Assembly: GCA_021852225.1 (NCBI GenBank)
Contig: JAJZOA010000246.1
Location: 1-6,447 of the forward strand
Direction of reading: 5' to 3'
Source: Planctomycetota bacterium
Lineage (GTDB): Bacteria; Planctomycetota; Phycisphaerae; WQYP01
Length of the DNA: 6,447 bases
In this document: piece after piece, positions 1 to 6,218 of the stretch
How the letters are laid out: each line of letters starts with the position of its first letter
Position numbering within the stretch: the stretch's first letter is position 1
Program-made: the position numbers and the translations under genes
The notes under the pieces: generated by a model
What the model was told of the DNA's origin: nothing
The model's input: only the letters and a program-made list of their open reading frames with translations
Database searches by the model: none

Positions 1-328
1 CCTTATTCTTATGCGCGACATTTATTACACCCAGATGACCATCGAAGGAACCAGCAGTCCCGGCACAGGCACCATGACCAACCCCATTACTCTGAAAAAA
101 AACCAGTATTTCGTTCTTGGAGACAATTCCAACTACAGCGACGACAGCCGCGCCTGGAACACCGTTGAACCCCTCTGGCGGAAGCTGCATCTGCCGCTCG
201 GCGTTGTGCCGCAACGTTTTCTTATCGGCCGAGCCTTCATGGTTTACTGGCCGGCCGGCTTTAGACCGCTGCGGTTCATCAACTGGGCCTTTATTCCGAA
301 TGTTGGAAAAATGCGGTTCATCCGCTAG
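1..328 (+). CDS. lepB: Signal peptidase I, C-terminal part (5' end outside the window)
   Basis: This is the last ~108 residues of a type I (leader) signal peptidase, the membrane-anchored Ser/Lys protease that removes signal peptides from exported proteins on the outer face of the inner membrane. The reading frame is already open at base 2, so the catalytic Ser and Lys boxes lie upstream of the window and cannot be checked. What is visible is the family's conserved C-terminal box: [15 protein letters not shown] (about 111-155), matching the GDN-x3-S-x-DSR signature, followed by [17 protein letters not shown] (about 203-253), the usual V-P-x3-L-x-G-R-A segment. The remaining ~28 residues form a basic and aromatic tail ending in FIR before a TAG stop. 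Nothing in the visible part is broken. The next gene starts 67 bases downstream on the same strand. The family assignment is secure; only the missing N-terminus limits it. Confidence 0.93.
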   Translation, partial: LILMRDIYYTQMTIEGTSSPGTGTMTNPITLKKNQYFVLGDNSNYSDDSRAWNTVEPLWRKLHLPLGVVPQRFLIGRAFMVYWPAGFRPLRFINWAFIPNVGKMRFIR

Positions 329-395
329 CGGCCGCACCATTCGGCCCGCCACACCGGGCTTACGCATCCCGTGAAACTGCAAGAAGGAACAGCGA
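329..395 (+). other. Short intergenic gap between lepB and the GT87 gene
   Basis: These 67 bases separate the two genes. They contain a GC-rich palindromic patch straddling the lepB stop (CCGCTAGCGG at 322-331, overlapping GCGGCCGC at 328-335) and the ribosome binding site of the next gene. I see no -35/-10 pair and no stem followed by a T-run, so read-through from lepB is plausible but not shown. Confidence 0.5.
381..388 (+). promoter_or_regulatory. Ribosome binding site that supports a TTG start
   Basis: AAGAAGGA lies 7 bases upstream of TTG at 396-398. There is no ATG at suitable spacing, and the first in-frame ATG (residue 34, inside the first membrane helix) would cut that helix, so this site decides the start of the GT87 gene. 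Confidence 0.65.
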
Positions 396-1760
396 TTGTC
401 AGGCGATCCAGTGCCATCCGTTACATTCCGCTCTAACCGTCAGGCAACGGTTCTGGCGATTATTGTCGGCGTCGGTCTGGTGCTTACGATTATCATGGCT
501 TTTCAGGCCCGCCTGCGCCAGGAAAAAAAGGAACGCACGCACTCCACCCGGCAGGTCAATGATTTTGACCGTTGGACTCTTATGGTGCCGCAGTTTCTCC
601 ACCAGCACGCCAACTACACCAGCGACAGTTTTCCCAATCCACCCGTCACGCTTCTGGCCTTCGCGCCATTGACGCTGCTTTCACCGCCAAATGCGCAATT
701 CGCATGGGTCTGCTGCAAGTTTTTCTTCTGCCTGATTATTTTCTGGGCGCTCTGGAACCTTATTCGCCAGGCCGGCGTGCGGCTCTCCGAACCCGCGATC
801 CTTCTGATTCTGGGAGTGTGGCTCTGGCCGGTCCTTGGTGACATGCAGGAAGGGCAAACCAATCTGCTCATGCTTGCGCCCCTGGCCGCCGGTCTCTGGG
901 CCGCCCAGGGACGCACCCTCTGGCTTAAACAACTCGGCGGTCTGCTGGTGGCGCTGGCCGTCTGCATTAAAGTCACACCCGTTATTTTCCTCATCTATTT
1001 TATCTGGAAGCGGGAATGGAATATGGCGGTGGGTATTCTGCTTGGCCTTATAATCTGGCTGATCGTGGTTCCGGGCCTGGCCTTCGGATGGAGCCAGAAC
1101 CTGCTGTGGCTGGGCCAATGGGCGCATATTATGATCCTTCCATATGTCACCGGCGGCCATGTCGAATATTTCGTTGGCCAGTCAGTTCCCAGTTTTCTTT
1201 CGCGCCTGATCCGTCATGTTCCGGCCTTTCATTATCATCTGGCCGGCTCGCCGGTCTGGCATTATCAGTATGTCAATATATTAAGCCTGCCCGCGACACT
1301 CAGCGACCGCCTCATCCGCATTTTTCTGGTTGCCATCGGTTTGATCGGCCTCTGGTGGGCTCGCAAAAAGCTGCCGACACTCCGCTGCCGCCGCTATGCA
1401 CTGGAAATTGGCGCGGTGGCCGCTTTTGAACTCTGGGCCTCTCCACGAACCTGGGTGCCCCACTATGTCACGCTGGCGATCACTCTTTTTGCCACCGCCA
1501 TGATTCTCAGCGATCCGCTGATGGCCCCTGCTGTCCGCCGCCGCGCCGCGATCGGCCTGGGAATCGCCGCCTTCCTCATGTTCCTGACCACCGATGTCGG
1601 CAAGGTTTTCGGCCACAACGGCCACCGCTGGCTGCTGACACTCGGAGTGTCGCTATGGGGTTCCGTCCTGCTGGTCTGGTCCATATTTCAGGCCGGTTCC
1701 CAAATACCCGTCCAACCCGCCCCGGCTCCGGAAACCGCAAAGGAACCCAACTGCCCATGA
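396..1760 (+). CDS. Polytopic membrane glycosyltransferase, GT87 / DUF2029 family
   Basis: This 454-residue integral membrane protein has the layout of GT-C fold glycosyltransferases of family GT87 (DUF2029). Family members transfer a sugar, mannose in the characterised actinobacterial cases, from a polyprenyl-phosphate donor on the outer side of the membrane. Visible features: a first helix at about 18-36; an acidic loop DFDRW (55-59) holding the Asp expected in the first external loop of GT-C enzymes; the family-typical NPPVTLLAFAPLTLL (81-95); a GQTNLLMLAPL segment (153-163); and a GGLLVALAVCIKVTP stretch (181-195) with the conserved Lys-x-x-Pro. About ten further hydrophobic segments follow, up to ~432, then a Pro/Ala-rich tail of ~18 residues. 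The TTG start is set by AAGAAGGA seven bases upstream. The stop codon overlaps the folK start (ATGA). Donor and acceptor cannot be read from the sequence, so no gene symbol is given. Confidence 0.8.
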   Translation: MSGDPVPSVTFRSNRQATVLAIIVGVGLVLTIIMAFQARLRQEKKERTHSTRQVNDFDRWTLMVPQFLHQHANYTSDSFPNPPVTLLAFAPLTLLSPPNAQFAWVCCKFFFCLIIFWALWNLIRQAGVRLSEPAILLILGVWLWPVLGDMQEGQTNLLMLAPLAAGLWAAQGRTLWLKQLGGLLVALAVCIKVTPVIFLIYFIWKREWNMAVGILLGLIIWLIVVPGLAFGWSQNLLWLGQWAHIMILPYVTGGHVEYFVGQSVPSFLSRLIRHVPAFHYHLAGSPVWHYQYVNILSLPATLSDRLIRIFLVAIGLIGLWWARKKLPTLRCRRYALEIGAVAAFELWASPRTWVPHYVTLAITLFATAMILSDPLMAPAVRRRAAIGLGIAAFLMFLTTDVGKVFGHNGHRWLLTLGVSLWGSVLLVWSIFQAGSQIPVQPAPAPETAKEPNCP

Positions 1761-2257
1761 ACAATATCTGTTATCTTGCCATCGGCAGCAATATCGGCAA
1801 CCGCCTGGAAAACCTGGCCGCCGCCCGCGCCGCCATCGCGGCGTTGCCCGACACGCGAATGCTTGAATCGTCTCATGACCACATCACCCGGCCGGTGGGC
1901 GGCCCGCCCGGCCAGAATGACTACCTTAACGCCGCGATCAAAATTCAGACCAGCCTTCCCCCGCCGCAGTTGCTTTCGTGCCTGCTGGACATTGAACGGC
2001 GCATGGGCCGCCAGCGCGGCCGCGAAGGCCGCAACGGACCACGTATAATAGATATAGATATATTATTTTACGGCGAGGTCGTTCTGTCCTCACCCGATCT
2101 TATTATTCCCCACCCGCGCATGCACCTGCGAACCTTCGTGCTTATGCCGCTATGTGATATCGCGCCCGACCTCATTCATCCGGTCCTGGGTCTGCCTGTC
2201 CGTCTGCTGGCCGCCCGCTGCTATGCCGGAGGTGCCACCATGGAGGCAGCCCCATGA
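1757..2257 (+). CDS. folK: 2-amino-4-hydroxy-6-hydroxymethyldihydropteridine pyrophosphokinase (HPPK)
   Basis: FolK transfers pyrophosphate from ATP to 6-hydroxymethyl-7,8-dihydropterin, the step before dihydropteroate synthase in folate synthesis, in the cytoplasm. The 166-residue product has all family hallmarks: LAIGSNIGNR near the N-terminus (7-16), a substrate-loop segment around RPVGGPPGQNDYLNA (45-59), the signature GPRIIDIDILFYG (94-106) whose two Asp residues (D99, D101) correspond to the Mg-binding pair, and PHPRMHLRTFVLMPL (118-132). Its length is normal for a monofunctional HPPK. The reading frame is open upstream to 1655, but the ATG at 1757 is preferred: it overlaps the previous stop as ATGA, has AAAGGAA about 11 bases upstream, and gives the canonical N-terminus. 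Its own stop overlaps the panC start in the same way. The signature is encoded with an unusually AT-rich run of codons (2042-2071) in an otherwise GC-rich gene. Confidence 0.96.
   Translation: MNNICYLAIGSNIGNRLENLAAARAAIAALPDTRMLESSHDHITRPVGGPPGQNDYLNAAIKIQTSLPPPQLLSCLLDIERRMGRQRGREGRNGPRIIDIDILFYGEVVLSSPDLIIPHPRMHLRTFVLMPLCDIAPDLIHPVLGLPVRLLAARCYAGGATMEAAP
2242..2246 (+). promoter_or_regulatory. Ribosome binding site of panC inside folK
   Basis: GGAGG within the last codons of folK sits seven bases before the panC ATG at 2254. Together with the ATGA overlap it points to translational coupling of the two genes. Confidence 0.7.
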
Positions 2258-3174
2258 CGCTGACCATTGCACGCTCTATTGCCGATTGCCGTGCCGCCAG
2301 AGCGCTGCTGGCACCCAAACGCCCCGTCGTTTTTGTACCCACCATGGGCGCACTTCACGCCGGACATGGCCAGCTTATCACCCTGGCGCGGAAGCTTGCC
2401 ACTCCCAATGGCGCTGTCGTTGCTTCCATTTTTGTAAACCCACTCCAATTCGGCCCGCACGAAGACTTTCACCGCTATCCGCGCCCATTTTCCGCCGATA
2501 CCCAACTCCTGGAACATCTGAATAGCGATTTGCTTTTCGCACCCGACCTGAAAGACATGTATCCCGTCGGCGAGGCCCTCGTTACCGTGGATCCCGGACC
2601 TCTGGCCACTGTTTTGGAAGGCAAAATCCGCCCTGGCCATTTTCGCGGAGTCTGCACCGTAGTCGCCAAACTCCTGGCGATTGTGCAATGCGATATCCTT
2701 ATTCTTGGCCAGAAAGACTATCAGCAGCAGGCCGTCATTCGCCAGATGATTGCGGACCTCAATTTCCCCACACAATTAATCGTCGCCCCTACCATCCGCG
2801 AGCCTGATGGCCTGGCCATGAGCAGCCGGAACCGGTATTTATCCGCCGACCAGCGCCCCCGTGCGGCCGTCATTTATCAGGCCCTCACCGCGGCACGCAA
2901 TAGAATTCAATCCGGCCAGCGCAATGCCGCCGCCATATCCGCCGCAATCACTACGCAAATTGCCGCCGCCGGACTCGCCGTTGATTACGCACTGCCTTGC
3001 GATACGGAAACGCTCGCGGAACTCAAAGGCGAAATAACCGGGCCTTGCGTTCTGCTCGTGGCCGCCCGCTTGGGCACAACCCGTCTGATTGACAATCTGA
3101 TCGTTGAATCCGAATCGCTGGCCGCAACAACGCCGTCGCCACTGGAACCGCCATCCGCCTTGCCACAAATTTGA
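2254..3174 (+). CDS. panC: Pantothenate synthetase (pantoate--beta-alanine ligase)
   Basis: PanC condenses pantoate with beta-alanine, using ATP through a pantoyl-adenylate intermediate, to make pantothenate, the precursor of coenzyme A; it is cytoplasmic. The 306-residue product shows the diagnostic motifs in order: PTMGALHAGH (29-38), the HxGH nucleotide-binding signature; FVNPLQFGPHEDFHRYPR (60-77); EGKIRPGHFRGVCTVVAKL (122-140); GQKDYQQ (152-158), the KD-x-QQ pantoate site; and REPDGLAMSSRNRYLS (182-197), the KMSKS-like loop. Two details differ from the usual form: the residues after HAGH are GQLI rather than LSLI, and the C-terminus extends ~25 residues beyond the conserved end as a Ser/Pro/Ala-rich tail, making the protein longer than the usual ~280. 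All catalytic motifs are intact, so activity is expected. It starts by ATGA overlap with folK. No panB or panD lies in the window. Confidence 0.97.
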   Translation: MTLTIARSIADCRAARALLAPKRPVVFVPTMGALHAGHGQLITLARKLATPNGAVVASIFVNPLQFGPHEDFHRYPRPFSADTQLLEHLNSDLLFAPDLKDMYPVGEALVTVDPGPLATVLEGKIRPGHFRGVCTVVAKLLAIVQCDILILGQKDYQQQAVIRQMIADLNFPTQLIVAPTIREPDGLAMSSRNRYLSADQRPRAAVIYQALTAARNRIQSGQRNAAAISAAITTQIAAAGLAVDYALPCDTETLAELKGEITGPCVLLVAARLGTTRLIDNLIVESESLAATTPSPLEPPSALPQI

Positions 3175-3177
3175 TAT

Positions 3178-3181
3178 GGAG
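3178..3181 (+). promoter_or_regulatory. Ribosome binding site that fixes the glycosidase-like start at 3188
   Basis: GGAG lies just after the panC stop and six bases before ATG 3188. Other in-frame starts at 3104 and 3176 (inside or abutting panC) and at 3212 have no comparable site. Starting at 3188 also leaves a clean signal peptide at the N-terminus. Confidence 0.65.
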
Positions 3182-3187
3182 CAACCC

Positions 3188-6094
3188 ATGATTTCGCGAA
3201 CGCCTGGCCCGATGAAACTTTTTGCCTTTCTGGTACTGGTAATACTGTCGGCTGGCAAAGTCGCGACCGCCGCGACCGCACCCACCCGCACCGGTGCTGC
3301 GGCATGGCGTATCGTATCCGGCATTCACGGCGAATTTAACTCTCAGCCCCGCCCCATTCCCACCGGCGCACTGCCGGGTGGCCCCCTGCTGGGCAATGGA
3401 GATATGGGCGTTTCCCTGGGTGGGCCGCCCGATCAGCTTCGATTTTATATTGATAAATCCGACTTTTTCGGCGTCATTCGCGGATATATGCTGCCGATGG
3501 GTTCGCTGCGGCTTCACATTCCCGCTTTGCGTCACGCATCCTGGCACGCCGCCCAGAATATCGGACCGGCAGTTGTTGCCGCGCATTTTGCCGCGCGCAA
3601 TGGGGCCGCCATGTCTGTGCAAAGCTGGACCGCCGCCGGCCCGGATATACTGGTTATTCAATTGCACAACACCGGCACAAAATCTCTGGCGGTGTCTGGC
3701 CGCCTGCTGGACGCCTGGTCCACCCCGGGCAGTTTTCCAGTCGCCGGAAAACTCAAGCATTCCGCGTGGCTGGACGTCTCGCCAGATACCGTCGATCTGA
3801 TTCTTGGAAATCAGATCAAGCAGCAGCCGCAGCAGCCGTTCAACGGCGACATTGCCGATCTGGTCCTTCTGCCCGTCGCAAATTCCTCTCGCCTGGCACT
3901 GAAAACGCCGACCTGGCCCGATCCGAAATGTGTTCAATCCCTCCACGGTGCAGTGGTTGCACCCGCCGGCAAACATGGCTGGTCAATTCATTTTAATGGT
4001 CGTAAAAACTCGTTCGCAAGCCTCGGCATGATGCGGCTTCCGCAGCGGCAGTTTACGCTCGGGTTCTGGGTGCGTACCACGACTCCCCATCAGATGGCGG
4101 TGCTGTTCGCCGCCCAGCCGTCCAATTTCTGGCGTTTTGGCCCGCAAAATTACGCCGGGTTCAGCCTGGGCCTCCACAATGGCCGCCTGACCGCTAAACT
4201 CAATCGCACCATCATCACCGCCACAACGCCGCTGCCCGTCGGCCATTGGGTGCATGTCAAAGCCGTTTACAACGCCCGTTCCCTGCGGCTGTATTCCAAT
4301 TCCTCGCTCGTGGCGCAAACAACCGCATTCCCCACGGCCGCACAGATCATGGGCGCGGATAAATATTCCATTCATACCGGCGACAAAGCGATCCCATTTG
4401 CGGATTGCTCTCCAAAAGGACGCCTCACCCTGCGCGTACTGGGCACCGCGCCGCATGTCTCGGCGGGACGCGTGCAATTTGTCCTTCGGCCCGGCCATCG
4501 CGCCACCCTTTTGACGATTGCCCAGGACAACCGACCCATGCCGGCCAGCCCCGATTCACTGCCCGTGTATCCGCATTTCCCGCCGGCGCTGACACAGGCC
4601 GATGTCGCGAGGCTAAAAACCCATCACCTGGCCTGGTGGAAACACTTCTGGGGAAAATCTTTTATCAAAATACCCGATAAGCAGGTCCAGAACGCCTGGT
4701 ACGGTTCGCTTTATCTTCTGGCTTGCTGCAGTGCGCCGGGTCATGACGCTCCCGGCCTATGGGGAAATTTCGTCACCACCACCCATCCCGGCTGGCAGGG
4801 AGATTACACACTTGACTACAACTATGAAGCCCCGTTCTGGGCGGCCTATCCCACCAATCACATTTCCCTGGCTGAAAATTACGACTCCGTGCTGCTTAAT
4901 TACATGCCCCGTGGTGCCGCCGAGGCAAAGGCGGCTGGTTTTCATGGCCTTTATGACTACACACATCTGATCCCGCTGCCCGGCTGGGATGCCGACCCCA
5001 GCCGCCACATGGACCAGAAAAGCGGAATTCTATTTGGCACCGTTGATTGCATCATGCGCTGGCGATACACGCATGATCTGACCTATGCCCGCAAAGTCTA
5101 TCCGCTTCTGCTGGCCACAGCCGCCTTTTGGGACCATTACCTGCAGCTTCGCAACGGCATGTATGTGGACCTTAACGATGCACCCGGTGAAAACCGTGAC
5201 GCGCACGCCGTAAATCCCGCCACCAGCATCGCCTTCCTGCGGCTGCTGTACGGCGGCCTGATTTCCATCAGCCGCGACCTGCACAAAAAGTCCTCTGAAC
5301 GCAAACTCTGGAGGAATATCCTGCACCGCTTAAGTCCGCTGCCAATTGTGCCCGCCGGGGACATCAAACCGATTGTCAATGCGGTCGGCTCCGCCGGTCT
5401 TTCCGGAAAGTGGGTGATTCGACAGGCTCAGATCGGCCCGGACTGGGTACTGTTGCATGACCGCTTTTCGCATGGCTATAAGCCCCGGCAGGAAAGCTCA
5501 TCACCCGGCATGTCCGCGAGCATGACCATTTTCCCCGGCTGGCAGTTTGGTCTGGAAAGCAGCGCCAAAGACCGCAACGCCGCCCTTAACACGATCCGCT
5601 ATCAGCGGCTCTGGTTTGATTTTAACAACACCTGTTCGTTTTATCCCGCCGCAGCCTGCGCCGGGTACAACCCGGTCTCTATTCTTAATCACATGCACAT
5701 ATTAACACGTCACTTTATGCGTCCGAATTTCGCCTTCTGGTTCGGCGGCGGCGGCGTGGAAAATTGCGCCGACATTCCCGCCGGCCTTTGCGCGATGTTC
5801 CTGCAAAGCTATCAAACCAATATCCATGTTTTTCCGGATTGGCCCATCAGTCAGAATGCCTCCTTCGGGGACCTGCTGGCCTGCGGCAATTTTCTTATTT
5901 CCAGTCGGCTGCGCAATGGCCACATTCAATTTGTCCGCATCGTCAGCAATTCCGGCCGGGAGCTTCGCCTTGCCAATCCCTGGCCGGGCCACCCGGTTCA
6001 CGTTTCCTTCACCGGAGGCCGCACCAAAACAATCCGCGCAACCGTGCTTAAAATTCCCACCACTCCGGGGGAATCCCTGACGTTTACACCGTGA
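3188..6094 (+). CDS. Secreted six-hairpin glycosidase-like protein (GH95-like) with an inserted LamG domain
   Basis: This is a 968-residue exported protein. Residues 1-28 form a signal peptide (a basic start, then LFAFLVLVILSA, then ATA before a likely signal peptidase I site); there is no lipobox Cys. An N-terminal beta-sandwich domain follows, opening with GPLLGNGDMGVSLGG (65-79) and FYIDKSDFF (86-94), the style of the N-terminal domain in GH95-like and DUF5703-like proteins. A LamG/concanavalin-like domain occupies about 262-380 (SIHFNGRKNSFASLG, FTLGFWVRT, VGHWVHVKAVYN, LRLYSNSSLV). The sandwich then resumes and leads through HHLAWWKHFW (479-488) into an (alpha/alpha)6 barrel at about 495-872, including GDYTLDYNYEAPFW (538-551), YTHDLTYARKVYPLLL (627-642) and GGGGVENCADIPAGLCAMFLQS (853-874, quoted with its GH95-like MFLQS end). 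A C-terminal beta domain ends at 968. The overall order matches GH95, but the GH95 general-acid Glu aligns by eye to Met623, so alpha-L-fucosidase activity should not be assumed. The substrate is unknown. It starts 13 bases after panC and is probably co-transcribed. Confidence 0.72.
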   Translation: MISRTPGPMKLFAFLVLVILSAGKVATAATAPTRTGAAAWRIVSGIHGEFNSQPRPIPTGALPGGPLLGNGDMGVSLGGPPDQLRFYIDKSDFFGVIRGYMLPMGSLRLHIPALRHASWHAAQNIGPAVVAAHFAARNGAAMSVQSWTAAGPDILVIQLHNTGTKSLAVSGRLLDAWSTPGSFPVAGKLKHSAWLDVSPDTVDLILGNQIKQQPQQPFNGDIADLVLLPVANSSRLALKTPTWPDPKCVQSLHGAVVAPAGKHGWSIHFNGRKNSFASLGMMRLPQRQFTLGFWVRTTTPHQMAVLFAAQPSNFWRFGPQNYAGFSLGLHNGRLTAKLNRTIITATTPLPVGHWVHVKAVYNARSLRLYSNSSLVAQTTAFPTAAQIMGADKYSIHTGDKAIPFADCSPKGRLTLRVLGTAPHVSAGRVQFVLRPGHRATLLTIAQDNRPMPASPDSLPVYPHFPPALTQADVARLKTHHLAWWKHFWGKSFIKIPDKQVQNAWYGSLYLLACCSAPGHDAPGLWGNFVTTTHPGWQGDYTLDYNYEAPFWAAYPTNHISLAENYDSVLLNYMPRGAAEAKAAGFHGLYDYTHLIPLPGWDADPSRHMDQKSGILFGTVDCIMRWRYTHDLTYARKVYPLLLATAAFWDHYLQLRNGMYVDLNDAPGENRDAHAVNPATSIAFLRLLYGGLISISRDLHKKSSERKLWRNILHRLSPLPIVPAGDIKPIVNAVGSAGLSGKWVIRQAQIGPDWVLLHDRFSHGYKPRQESSSPGMSASMTIFPGWQFGLESSAKDRNAALNTIRYQRLWFDFNNTCSFYPAAACAGYNPVSILNHMHILTRHFMRPNFAFWFGGGGVENCADIPAGLCAMFLQSYQTNIHVFPDWPISQNASFGDLLACGNFLISSRLRNGHIQFVRIVSNSGRELRLANPWPGHPVHVSFTGGRTKTIRATVLKIPTTPGESLTFTP

Positions 6095-6218
6095 CCCGGA
6101 TGCCCGTAGTGTTTTAGATATGTCAGACTCACCTGCTTTTTGACTTCTGAATTCAGGCTCGTGTCGCGAAAACCGCCGCAGGCGGCCGCGGCATTAAAGC
6201 GCAGCGCCGCCCCGGTTC
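6095..6218. other. Non-coding stretch between the glycosidase-like gene and the IS66 remnant
   Basis: No supported gene is seen here. The stretch contains a 10-base palindrome CTGAATTCAG (6147-6156) and a GC-rich patch with small inverted repeats: CCGCC/GGCGG with a three-base loop at 6173-6185, and alternatively GGCGGC 6181-6186 with GCCGCC 6206-6211. None is followed by a T-run on either strand, so I do not call a terminator. The open frames crossing this stretch have no ribosome binding site and no recognisable protein features. Confidence 0.4.

Noticed and set aside
322..335. NheI/NotI-like string (GCTAGCGGCCGC) resembling a cloning linker
   Set aside because: It spans the end of the lepB coding sequence and its stop codon, there is no other vector sequence around it, and such palindromes arise by chance in GC-rich DNA.
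1278..1283. Recurrent ATA-TTA (Ile-Leu) codon pair, also at 2060-2065 and 5699-5704
   Set aside because: Three occurrences over 5 kb, in unrelated proteins, with other ATA codons present elsewhere; no evidence of a shared function.
1655..1756. Upstream extension of folK by 34 codons
   Set aside because: The extension lies within the GT87 gene and adds a basic, Pro-rich leader that HPPK proteins lack. ATG 1757 gives the canonical N-terminus, the ATGA overlap and a usable ribosome binding site.
3104..3187. Earlier starts (3104, 3176) for the glycosidase-like protein
   Set aside because: They lack a Shine-Dalgarno at suitable spacing and would put up to 28 polar or basic residues before the signal peptide.
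3023..3976. Long minus-strand open frame (317 codons) across the panC / glycosidase-like junction
   Set aside because: It lies opposite two well-supported genes, its Gly/Arg/Gln-rich product has no recognisable motif, and such antisense frames are common in GC-rich DNA.
6173..6211. GC-rich inverted repeats as a possible transcription terminator
   Set aside because: The stems are only 5-6 bp and no T-run follows on either strand.
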